Origin: Isohypsibius dastychi
Taxonomy: Eukaryota > Tardigrada > Eutardigrada > Parachela > Isohypsibiidae
NCBI GenBank assembly: GCA_034696485.1
Contig: JAQIWT010000118.1
Coordinates: 1 to 33,868 of the forward strand
Direction of reading: 5' to 3'
DNA length: 33,868 nucleotides
Below are positions 14,969 to 25,596 of this stretch, piece after piece. The notes under the pieces were generated by a model. That model ran no database searches. It saw only the letters and a list, made by a program, of their open reading frames with translations, and was not told the DNA's origin. Both the position numbers and the translations under genes were made by a program. Position 1 is the stretch's first letter. Every line of letters begins with the position of its first letter.

Positions 14969-17111
14969 TCACTTCCGGCGAACCCGGCGTTTAGGAACAC
15001 GATCAGGAGATTTGTTACTTGTTAGAGAAGATCTGGATGGGCTGGTTGTTCCTGAGGGCGCAGAAAGGGGCCTTCCGTCGTTATGCTGATTGAGGATGGA
15101 AGAGGAGGAGGAAGAGCAATTGGGACAAGATGACAGTATTGATTCAGACTCAGTATCCCAAATATCCCCACATCCGCTGTCGCGAGCATTCATCCCATCT
15201 TCCACTTCTTCTTCTCGCAGATTCTCTTCCAGAAAGAGATTCGTCGAGAATACGTCCAACTCCGACTCGAAAGGCCTCATATCCTGAGAAATACAAGAGC
15301 AAGATAAATATCGCCATTCAACAACGCAAATATTGGCATTTTTTCTCAAGTGGAAAAATGTTATCAAATCGATTCATTCCCGAACTTTCTAGGTTCGACA
15401 TTTTTCCAAACAAAATATTGTATCGAAGTAAAATATTGCAAATAAATAATTCCAAATAAAGTTTTGTATAATAAAATATTATCTGCAATTTAAAATAATG
15501 ATTGGAAGTATTTCATCTGATCTGAAAACTGGAGTAGCTGCTTTCCATGTTCACAAATAAGTTAAAGGGAGCGAACCATTATTCGAAAACTCGCATAAAA
15601 CAACACGCAGCATGGTTCATCGACGAAAAAATTTCCCAAATTTCATCTAAGGCCTTTTAGTTTTTCCAACTCAAAAGGTTGAGGGCATTTCTTCAAAGAA
15701 ATACATGGTACACGCTAACCTAATTTGATCAAGCTAGTTCAACTCCTAAAAACTAAATGCACATGGCGTATTTGACTATTGACATTTCGAAGTGTATTTC
15801 ATAATTCAAACAAAGCCGGTGAGAAAAACGGACTAAATCAACACATCTCTCAGCAGTGTCTTACCTGATGGAAATCGGCGCAGACGGTTGGAGTTTGACA
15901 AGGTGGATTGGTTAGAAATGTATCAAATTCATCCTCCCAAATCAGACCAGTAGAATTAAAGGTCGAATCCGTAGAGGATTTATCTGAAGATGCAGTCAGT
16001 GGGACACCGTAGTAACGCTGGGATAAAACTGACAAATTAGTCATCGTGTAATTCATTTCCTTCATTTCTTCACTGAATCCATCGAGAGCAAGTTGAATTG
16101 AAGCAAACTTCTCATGGAGCTCGGTGCTTTCTTGAGACAGGGGATTTTCACCGGCTTCCAGGCTGATTAAACTTCCATCCTGAAAACCAAAGAATAGGTA
16201 ACACTCAGTGAACAAAAAACGACCAACTCAAGAAATCTCAAAAAACTATTGCAGCTTTAATAAAACCAAAATGTTACTTTTCGCTTCCGGTTTTCAAACT
16301 GCGTGGGAAAATTCATTTGGGCTGAAAGTCACACGAACAAAGAATGACATGTGGTATTAACAATGACACTTCCGGTAAAAAATGACACATGAAAAACAAA
16401 AAGGAACTTCACCGGAAATGAGACGGCTCACAAACCTGGACTTCACCGGAATCGTCGAAAATCAGTAGATCTTCCGTGCTGGATTCCATTAAATTATTGA
16501 CAAAACAAGGCGAGCAAGCACGATCACAAGTTTTTATATCTGTTCCAACTCCGATACTCTTCATCTCGACTCTTCTAGGATTCTCCAGATTCCATCTTTC
16601 AATAACCGGCGATGGAAAGTCAATGATCTCGTAAGTCGCAAACAAATCAGCCTGACTTTGCGTATCTAGCTGGATCGAGGTAGAAATGCCCGGATGAACC
16701 TGACCCATTTTGATGGAGACCCGCGACTGCACCGATGGAACGACAGACGGCGTCAGAAGTTTGGAGAATATCGAAGTGATCTTATGGAAGACTGTCGATA
16801 ATAAGGCACGAGCGGCGCTGCTCAGAAGGGAAATGGTGACAACTCCACAAGTTATCGAGAAGACCAGCAGCTTCGGCGAATCCGTCGTCACTATGAAATA
16901 ACAACATTTTTAATCAGGTTGCTGAGTTGTAAAATCTGGCTACAGACATAAAATCTGCAGATAAATTTTGTTTTTCGTTTTTAACACATTTACTTGAAAG
17001 TTTTGCCTGGTGGAAAGCAGCAGAAACCAGCTTGTTCGACATGTTGGTATACTTTGGAAAACACCTAACAATCCAGGCAGAACTTCGAAACGGTTCAGTA
17101 AGACCACTCAT
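14969..17111 (-). CDS. Unrecognised single-pass membrane protein, 400 residues
   Basis: Four exons: 17111-16994, 16890-16436, 16179-15865, 15283-14969. They sum to 1203 bases with consistent phases (1, 0, 0) and good splice sites, giving 400 residues. Residues 1-39 come from the first exon. A hydrophobic segment of about 47-68 (LLVFSITCGVVTISLLSSAA) is the only likely membrane span. What follows is polar, with acidic stretches (TEDLLIFDDSGEV; ENLREEEVEDG), a probable helical part around LHEKFASIQLALDGFSEEM, a serine cluster near CPNCSSSSSS, and a basic end KRRVRRK. I recognise no family. Exon 2 starts TGACGACG, and the last base of exon 1 is A, so the junction itself creates an in-frame ATG (M40). 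Translation could therefore also start there. Three other upstream exons end in the same way (listed separately). Confidence 0.75.
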
Positions 17112-17310
17112 TATAGAATCCAATCAAACGCAAGATTTAACCAAACAATAAAAAAAAAAAACGGATAAGACTAATGTGCACAAAAAATTTTGTAAGGCCC
17201 CTTTTTAACAGCAGACTGCGAACCAGCATCCGTCGAAAATGCGAGTTCGGCAGCAACAAACAAGAAGAAAATTCCTGCTAAGCAAACTGCGACATTAGAT
17301 AGTAACTCAC

Positions 17311-17479
17311 TTCTGCGCTTCCAATATTTAAGATGGCTTTTCAAGAACATTTTTCCATGAACAAAGGAGACAAAATGACTAAAATAGGTGACGAAGGAAT
17401 GAGCAAAGTTTTCTGAACTTATCTCACTGAAAAGTAAAATCGGGCTACTCTCTTTCCTTTCGTTAGCAATTCGTAACAT
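17311..17479 (-). other. Candidate alternative first exon (MLRIANER...)
   Basis: An open frame starts with ATG at 17479 and runs 56 codons plus one base to a good donor (A then GTGAGT) at 17311. Phase 1 and the final A fit exactly onto the exon starting at 16890, giving ...LKYWKRR then MTTDSPK. Without splicing, the frame continues to a stop at 17171 and makes a 102-residue protein with its own hydrophobic segment (NVAVCLAGIFFLFVAAELAF), so a separate small gene is the alternative. Confidence 0.45.
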
Positions 17480-17568
17480 GCGTTAATTAGTCGAGTTTGA
17501 AAGCGCTGAAAAACGAGAGGTGTTCCGGTTGATATCACCCATCAAAACAGCAGAAAGAGAGAACTTAC

Positions 17569-17683
17569 TGGTTAAACCAAACAAGCAAAACTTGAAATCT
17601 GCAGGACTGAAATGGACTCCATTCTCCTGACTGCTGACGCTGTCGAAATGCCACGCTTGGCCTATTTTAGATAGAATAGCCAT
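17569..17683 (-). other. Candidate alternative first exon (MAILSKIG...)
   Basis: ATG at 17683 opens 38 codons plus one base, ending in a consensus donor (ACCA then GTAAGT). The phase (1) and last base (A) again match the exon starting at 16890, giving ...CLFGLT followed by MTTDSPK. The nearest good acceptors in between (before 17510 and 17425) lead to stops in this phase, which favours joining to 16890. Confidence 0.5.
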
Positions 17684-18123
17684 TTTTAAATCCCAAACAA
17701 GATGAACATCAATTAATCCAGATCACAGTCAATCAGTCACACGAAAATTTCCCAGTTAGACGAAGGCAAGGAGTCGAACATCAAAAAATCAGTTTCCCCA
17801 TCTGAAGCTTCCTGACAGGAGTCGGGAGATACTCCTGTCCGGATTCTGCGTGGACATTTAGTTCTTCTCAGGATAGAGGCGGATCAGATCAACCCAGGAA
17901 CGAAAGACAGCAGGAAACGAGAAAAGTAAGGAACGAGAATTTGATAAAACGAACTCAAACAGTCAAATTCCAACTGTGAAATCCGACATGCATAGGGGGG
18001 AGGCGGGCCACAGAGTAACTAATGACGTAACGCAAGCAGCACATATTGTGATGTCATAAACCTTGAGACTGAGGCCCCTTGGTAGACCGAATCAATTCCC
18101 CCTTCCCAGAGCCTTGTACTCAC

Positions 18124-18136
18124 TTTCGATCTTCAT
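18124..18136 (-). other. Candidate short alternative first exon (MKIE)
   Basis: ATG at 18136 gives four codons plus a final A, followed by a strong donor GTGAGTAC. It has the same phase and the same final base as the other three first exons, and would give MKIE then MTTDSPK. The coding part is only 13 bases, so chance is a real alternative. Confidence 0.35.
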
Positions 18137-18139
18137 TTC

Positions 18140-19681
18140 CGGCGACGGCGAGTCGCAATGGGTGAGCCCGTAACCGAATCAACGCGAAGAAAAATCAGCG
18201 TAAAACTAAGTGAGTAGAATACTCAAAATGAGACGGCGATCAATATAATCCTCCGTTTTCAATGTCATGGCGCTGTTTTTTCGCACGCAAAAGACGGATC
18301 GATTAACCGCTGGCCCTGTTAATCGTAAAGCGGCTGAAAATATTCGTTGCCCTTGAAGGTCGTCTAAGAAAAACAAATTATGACGGTCTCGCTGCTACAA
18401 AATCTTTTCGAATGCCAAAAAACCAGGAGCATCGCTTTTCGTGGGAGGCGAAATTGAGCTGCAAATTATTAGTAAGATCAAGAGAGAGCTCAGCAATTAC
18501 ACCACGGATCTCTTCATGACCTTTTTGCAATCTGTTTATTAAAATCTGATAAATCAATCACATTGCACAGACAGTTCGTAATTCCAAGTCAAGGTACCAC
18601 GTCTGTTGCCCTTTTCAAATGATCGTCAACGTTAATTCAGCAGAAAATAAATCAGGCTCAAGCCGCTCAACTTCCGAAGTGCACGCATTTTTTCGCGTCG
18701 ACATTTTTCGCTGCTCCGATATTGAAGCACTCGATACATCGGTTTATTTATAGATTTAAAACATATGCTGCATGAATACCAATAGACTCCTGATGATCAA
18801 AGCGTTAAATTTCAGCCAGCAACAATTTTCCGCAATTTGTCCTAGCTCTCTTGGAAAGATCGCCTTGGTTGAAAATAAACAGACTGTAGCTGTACGCAAG
18901 TACCCAATCTCGGAACAGCTTGAATTACCTGATAGAATAATCCAAATAAACCTGAAGAGCCGGCGTAAACACTTCATGAGCTTTTCAGCCAGATGGACAT
19001 TGGTCAGGAATATCAAGCTCCGTAGCGCCGAAATAGTGTAAAATATCCAACGGTCGACAAATACGCCATTACGATTCCGGTGCGTAGTCACTATTTTCAA
19101 TGCAACGATTATCTGCCGTACCTAGTTAGCAGATATGATATCCACTACCCAGTGATGAAATCGGAAATGATGATGAGGGGAAATCGACAAGTTGCACTCA
19201 AGATTTTACGCATGAACGCCAGAAAGAGGCGTATTCTTCGGACAATTCCGGGACAGCAATTCGGGAAAAGAAACCTGCTATTATCTGCTTCACACAATCT
19301 GCATTGACTGCCCCCGGGCCGCTTTCTTGCCTTTCTTCTCCGAAAGCCTTTCAGACTACAAAGGTTAACTTGAGTGGTCAAAAGGGCAAATATCACAAGA
19401 TTGGAATTTTACTGGACGCAAATTTAACCAACAATTTAATCCAAAACGGTGCAAGGCCAGCCAGCAAGAGGAAATTAAGAAAACGCAAAAACTTGAAAAG
19501 GTTAACCATGGCTTATTAAATGAAAATGCCCGGCGAGATTCGATATCATGCATAACGATGCAGTATAAGGAAACAAGGAAGAGGAATCGGAGTTCAACAT
19601 TTGCGGTACAAACAAGTGTGTTCTAAGTTTTCAGCTACACCAAAAATATACGAAAGAGAACTATAAACATCATATGAAAAT
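18140..19681. other. Interval without a supported gene
   Basis: Open frames of 60-115 codons occur on both strands. Examples are a minus-strand frame at 18756-19100 with a hydrophobic stretch and a lysine/arginine-rich plus-strand frame at 19304-19519. None has a recognisable domain, and I could not build a consistent exon chain. The part just above 18136 may hold the distal promoter of the membrane-protein gene. Confidence 0.5.
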
Positions 19682-21687
19682 TCAGTATGTTGTTTTTTCA
19701 TAACGTGCCACATGCTTGAGTTTCTGAAGCACACGCGGGTCCTTTCGATTTGAATGGCTAAGGAGATGGGCCAGTTGAGCGCCTTCATCTTGTCCCCAGT
19801 CCAACTTCTGCAACATGGCAACCAGCTTATAACGAAGGAAATGGCTATCATTGAAGAAGTCCCCGACGATGAACACCGTGATTAGACAAACAATTAGACC
19901 CAGCAGAGCTCCAGCAAAGACATCAGTCCAATGATGCTGAAACCAAAACAAAAATCAATGTCTGTTTTCATGCAAACTTCTCTATCCGAACAACATTACA
20001 CATTTTTGTCTGGAGACTGCAACTCGGATGCGGAATTAACTCAGCAATCTACTGTAAACCGCTACCGTACCTTGTGGTCAGAAATGCGGCTCATTCCGGT
20101 GAGTGCAGCCAACAAAAACAGCCCGAACTGAATGATCGCTTTGCAGTAACGAAGTTGATTCCATCGAAGTCGAGATTCCAGATAGAAGATCACGAAGAAC
20201 ATACTGAAAACACAATCAGGAGATTAGGTCGATTGTTAAAATCAGTATATCTCAACCAAATTAACCATGACTAATGTCCGTACACATTTTCATTATTTTC
20301 TACAAGATGTCAAATCATCCTACCTGAAAAAGGCCATGCTAGCGTGGCCAGAGAGGAACGACAGTCGCCCATCCCGTAAACGATACTGATCTTTTGGATC
20401 AGAACTAAATGCAAGCAGCAAATGAGAAGGATACGAATTACTGACAAAATGATTGTAATATATCACGGAAAACTGTTGATCCGCACCTATTAGCTTTACG
20501 ACAATGGAATTCCATGATATATTCATTATTCTGACAGGATGACTTCAGGACATCCAGATCAGGGTCGCAGACATCGAAGAAATGCGGTCGAAGTCGTCCG
20601 ACAGCATATTTGCAGATATCTGTAACGCCCTTCGTAATCAGGAATCCATAAGTAAACAATACTATGATCCGGCACATGCTGACGATAACCGGTGGAATCC
20701 GCGGTCCTACAAAACGCAAATTAATATGCGTGCTTCTGAAGATAACATAACAAAACCAACCTTTGCCCCAGAAACGGTAGGGAATTTCCAGTTGGTTGTA
20801 ACCAGTTTTGGAGACATGGAATCGGCAGACTTCACCAACAAGGACCTTAACAGAGAAAAAACAACACAATGGAGAAACGTGCTGAATTAGCGAAAACGCC
20901 CTGACTTGTGAAACAGAATAGCGTAAACAAGGCAACTTACGATGACGAATGGTAAAACGAGACAGAAGAGATATAGCAGCCAGGGCTTGACGGTGCCCTC
21001 GTAGAATGGATATCTGCAAAAGAGGGAGGTTAAAAAAAGCAAACAGGTTTTCTTCCAGCTCCAAATTTGCTAAGTTTAACTGAAAATTTATCTTAAAACC
21101 TTACGCACTTTATTTGTAATTCAATGATTTAAACAACTCATAACTACAAAAAAACATTGCCAATTGATAAAGTCGAGGAGATCTGATGTACTGACCGGAT
21201 GTTGGCATCGTTGCAGAAGAATCCTCGTTTGTAAGCTCCAATGCGGGGCGCAACAATAATCGGAATCATGGCTGCAGCAAACAATAATTTAATACTTCTC
21301 CAAGTTTAATTGAACTAATTTACCGCATAATACAGAAAGTGCCTCGATCAAGGTTCGAACACTGAAGAAATGTCGTGTCGTATCTTCCACGAACTTTTCA
21401 TGAACCTCTTTCATTTTTGGCGATCCATTATAATCATCACCGCTGTTGACAGCAACAACATGCGACTGCATGCTAGTATTTGAAGGAACTGAATAATCAA
21501 CAACATCCCGATGCGGAGTCACATTTCGGGATGAGGGAGCATTAGTGTAGGGATTAGGAGTAACAGCCTGCTGGTGATGGGGACTAATCCGCGACATCTG
21601 GATCGACGAACTTTCCGGCAATAAATCCCGTTCGGTGTTTGGGAATTTTATTGGAAAAGGAGATTGTTTTCCCGATGTGTATGCCAT
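19682..21687 (-). CDS. Lipid phosphate phosphatase (PAP2 superfamily, LPP/PLPP type)
   Basis: Such enzymes dephosphorylate lipid phosphates (phosphatidate, lysophosphatidate, sphingosine-1-phosphate) on the outer face of membranes. Eight exons: 21687-21324, 21271-21196, 21013-20941, 20845-20761, 20706-20487, 20404-20324, 20203-20071, 19936-19682; 1287 bases, 428 residues, phases consistent. All three catalytic motifs are intact: KYAVGRLRP (K232 to P240, the KX6RP motif), SGH at 291-293, and SR at 338-339 with H345 and D349. Several hydrophobic helices surround them, as in the six-span family. The first 105 residues are a polar extension rich in Ser, Pro and Asn that typical 280-320-residue LPPs lack. 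The intact residues exclude the inactive PLPPR group. The gene is divergent from the ataxin-2-like gene, with about 880 bases between the two starts. Confidence 0.92.
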
Positions 21688-22565
21688 GATGAATAACGCA
21701 AAAGATCAAAACAAGCCAAATACGAACTTCCGATGGGGAATTCCCGATCAACAAATAAAGTCCACGGGTCCTGTTTCCGTGGAGCTCTTCCAATAAAGGG
21801 AGGCCAACAAGACGAGATACTGTTGTCCTGAAATAGATATTCCGAACTCAGAATGGAAGAGATCCGGCTTTACTCAGATTAGCAAGGAAAATTAACTCAA
21901 ATCATGCTCAAATACAACAGGAGAAAAATTTCGAAGGAATATCGAGTGGACTCACAGAGTTCTGACAGAAACGGAACTCCCCTCCAAACACACAATATCT
22001 GATCTAAACAACTCAATGGACAGCGTCCAATGGCCGAAACACTAGAAACTAGAAGATATGAAAAGCATCATTTGACAACAACAACCGAATTTACCCGGAC
22101 GGGGCCATAACTTTCCTGTACTTGTCTGAATGGGCGGGTTTATTTGGTTCTGTCTGATAAAAGCCTACTCCGATCAGCCGGGCACCTGCATGGCTTTATG
22201 CACAATCCACAACGAAAGCATAAACATGGGCGAATTTAAGCGAGGTTTTATAAATCGAAGAATTAAAAGAGCACTTGAATCCAGACGCGTTGTTCTGACC
22301 CTCTTGATGATTCTCACCTGCCGTAGTTGTTGCTGTTGCGACTGAAGGCGGGTTGTCTGACTCGCCGGCCCGGGTTCTTCGTTTTAACCGGCTATCAAGC
22401 GAGTTGTTCGTTTCGGTTCAGCGATGTTCGCACGGAATTTCATCATCGCACTTTAAAATTGACTGGGCTTTTTCTTTGTCTACATTTTCAGAACATTCCG
22501 TGAAACGCGTCACGATTTCGCGAAGGATCTGATCGTACTTCCTTTGATGCAAATAGCAGGATATC
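21688..22565. other. Shared upstream region of two divergent genes
   Basis: This lies between the starts of the phosphatase (minus) and the ataxin-2-like gene (plus), so it must contain promoters for both. A minus-strand acceptor (CTATTTCAG, just above 21825) suggests a 5' untranslated intron of the phosphatase gene. The same leader carries an upstream ATG at 21793 whose frame overlaps the start of the phosphatase frame and ends at 21584. No protein-coding exon was recognised. Confidence 0.45.
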
Positions 22566-25136
22566 ATGGTGCAACAATACAAACACGCGGTGATGAGTCA
22601 AAAGAGCGTCAAGGGCAGCAATTCGGCCAAGAATGTCAATCGGGAACCCATCTCTAAAATGACGACTTCGATCGAATCGAAATCGAATCGGTCATCAAAG
22701 TGAGTTATTCCTTTCGTCAATGTAGCTGAGTATTTTCTGGCCGTCATATTTATTTTTGTAAATGTAGGACAACGAATGCACTTGATTCGAACGGCAGCAT
22801 TTCATCAGCCTCGAACCATTCGAAATCTTCAAAGAACTCGTCCAAAAATTCCGAAGATGTTGGTGGATGAGTTTCTCATTGATTTCGTCTTTATATGTTA
22901 TACCTGATATTCTGCAGGTGGAATCCGTGTTAAATTCGGATTGCTTCGCCTACATCGCAGCTTTGTCGATCGTAAGCATGGATTTCTGATATTGTTGTGC
23001 TTTTTTGAAAACATATCTGGATCAGATCTTATCTTGCGATGTTCTCTTCGACAAGATATACCATACTTTTTTTCAGGGGCGACTGGCTTTAGTGACAACT
23101 GTAAACGGAGATCAGTTGCAAGGAATTGTGTACGCTGTGGGAAAACAGGTCAGAAATCTGAACATTATTTTGATTGTGCAGTTATTGCTTTTGCACGATC
23201 TTTATCATGACCTCGAGTACAGATTTGCAATTTTATTCTATGAAATTATTTTGATTCCGGAAAAATTATCAGACGGATGACGAGATGTTTTTTAGGCGGA
23301 AGTGGCTCTGTCTGATGTTATGCTAGTGAAAGATGGCATCACGTTAACCAAAGAAGTCGTGCCGTTTGTTTGCATTGAAAGGAAGGACTTGGTCGATCTG
23401 AGTATTCAGGACGTTCCGCATCGCTTTGATAGTCTGAGTTCGAGTGGAGTCGACTCGTCGCCCTCGGAATCTAGCGCTCCACCGGAAGACGATTCGGATT
23501 CCGAAGCCTTCCTCCCCGAAGATTTGCTCGAAGACGAAGCGTTGGAAAAGAATTATGAAAATATCATCAAGGAAACTGAACGTCTAATTTTATCCGAGGA
23601 TAATGCACTTGCTAAGAAGGACCAAGCCGTCGGGGAAGATTACCCGGAAGAGAAGAAATCCAACGGAAAAGAAAACATGTCACGGGAGAACATGAAGCCT
23701 GTACAAAAAGCGACCAGGTAATGAAATTGTATTTGGCGGAAAATGGTCATGAACAGAGCAAAATATGTCAATTTTCCAATAATTTATGCCACTGGAAGTT
23801 TACAGTTAATTTCTATTATATTTTTTCAGTGGGACTAGTTCATCGAATGCTTCCGCTCCTCCTCGAACGAATCATGTACCGTATCCCGGAGGAAATAAAG
23901 GAAGCCAGACATTTCACCGGAAGAATCCTCCTCGGTACGAAGCGAAAGCAAAAATACCCGTTCCAAAAGCGAAAATGCAGTCAAAGTGGACGGAAGTGGT
24001 TGTTGGATCGAGTACTTTATTGTCAACTTCGATTCCAGCTCCACAGGAGATTCAAAAAGGTATTTTGCTTGGAAATTATGGCTTTCACTTGCTTTGGTAC
24101 ACAGTTCGTTTTTTTGAAGATTTTGGGCCGATTGGAAATAACCAGGAAATTTCACTAACGCCGAAAACCATCGGAACAAATCCATCGAAAGAAACTGTGA
24201 ATCCATGGAGCACCGAAGCGGATGTCTGGCATCGCCGACGCAATAAAGGATTCAGCTTTTCGGATCATGATTGTTATTCAACCGGGTAATAATTTCAAAA
24301 ATCGTATGAAGTTTTCCATATTCTGACCAGTATTTCACAGATATGAGCGGTCGGAGAATTTTCTGAACCCTGATGCACCTGAATTCGTCCCGGTAAGATA
24401 CTGGTTTCTTTTATGTGGCCAACGTTTGATTACACTTACCTCTGTTTTTTCCATAGAAAAATTTCGGTGATGATCCGGCTCCTATAAACGAATTCACGAA
24501 TAACGGATTCATCCCTTACAATGGTATGAAGGTTCCCCTGGTCTCGGTGCATTCGCAGTGTGGTTCACGTTCTTATGTTGTTTCAGGAATGCATCACATG
24601 CTTCCCCAAATGATGCCACCCATAAATGTCATGCAGTCCATGTATCCAGTCTCTGGGGTACCTGTAAGTTATGCAGCATCTTCCGAACCAAATTTATGGT
24701 AGATCGAGAACGTGTTTTTTATACAGGTTTACATCCCTGTCGAAACTGCCCATGGAGGACCTGGTTATTACCAGCATGTATCTCATCCTGCGAGTCCAAC
24801 GGGGGGATTTCTTGGTAGGTTCAATTTCGGTTTTTATCAATTTGAAAAAGCGTTCCGAATTCTGAATTGCTGTGTTCTTTAGTTCCAGTTGTAAACCCAA
24901 TGGATAATTACTACCTGGCCATAATCCATCAACAACAGCAACAGCAAGCGATGAATGCGAGCTTTTTCCAACAGTTTCCCGTATTTGTAAACAATAATAT
25001 TGATCGGAACAGTCCAGCTCATTTTCAGAACGTTACTCCGCCAAAAAGCCAGTCCGAAACTCCTGTAACCTCGGAAGACAGCTCTGATAGTGCTGAATCG
25101 GTGGCTAATCACGAGACTGTTGAAGCTGGCGCGTGA
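22566..25136 (+). CDS. Ataxin-2-like protein with Lsm-like domain and PAM2 motif
   Basis: Ataxin-2 family proteins bind mRNA and poly(A)-binding protein and act in translation and stress granules. Twelve exons: 22566-22699, 22768-22858, 22918-22971, 23077-23148, 23296-23717, 23830-24059, 24120-24285, 24341-24392, 24457-24523, 24587-24663, 24727-24814, 24883-25136; 1707 bases, 568 residues. Residues 1-75 are Ser/Lys/Asn-rich. Residues 76 to about 165 fit the ataxin-2 Lsm pattern (FAYIAALSIGRLALV, GDQLQGIVYAV, VPFVCIERKDL). An acidic stretch follows. The PAM2 motif FLNPDAPEFVP at 397-407 is a near-perfect match to the poly(A)-binding-protein ligand consensus. The tail has a short glutamine run (HQQQQQQA). 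The LsmAD segment that normally follows the Lsm domain was not recognised. The donor at 22859 (GTTGGT) is weak and was chosen to keep the Lsm frame. Confidence 0.8.
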
Positions 25137-25596
25137 ATTGAATCCTTTGGCTTGACGCTGTTTGTTTGTTTCTTTTTCTCCTATTCTGATGGTATTTTTT
25201 GTTTTATTTCATGACAATATCTAACGAAGCTCCTGTGTGGATGCTGTTTGTTTGTTTTGCTGTTCCTGGATTGATTTCGCGAGTAGTTGGGCCTAACATA
25301 GATTTTTCATTGAGTGACCAGTTGCTTTTTTTGACGAGTGATCAGATGGCCTTTCCTTCGATAAATGGAGAGATTGCGATATCCCCATATGGCACTATGA
25401 AACAATGTCTACCCGTGTATATAACGAATCCTCGGAAGCGAAACATGGCTCACTATGAGAGCAATTCCGATGAACCTCATCAAAAAATCTTACAATGATC
25501 GGAAAGCCCCTGCCTCTTGACACTTAAATTTGTGGAACGGATGAAAGCAGGGAGTGCTCATGTTTGGTCGAGAATGTTTCGAGAACGTCTTATTTT
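25137..25596. other. 3' interval between convergent genes
   Basis: This holds the 3' untranslated regions of the ataxin-2-like gene (plus) and the PAN-like gene (minus). A minus-strand AATAAA lies at 25208-25203. The open frame 25199-25498 starts inside this untranslated region and has no recognisable domain. Confidence 0.5.

Noticed and set aside
15090-15287. Plus-strand acidic ORF (EEEEEEQLGQ...)
   Set aside because: It is the complement of the serine-rich and glutamate-rich final exon of the minus-strand membrane protein, whose exon phases close.
21584-21793. 69-codon minus-strand ORF as a separate protein
   Set aside because: It overlaps the start of the phosphatase frame in another phase and looks like an upstream frame in the leader. 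It is mentioned only as possible regulation.
25199-25498. 99-codon plus-strand ORF as a gene
   Set aside because: It starts inside the 3' untranslated region of the ataxin-2-like gene, has no recognisable domain, and shows no splice context of its own.
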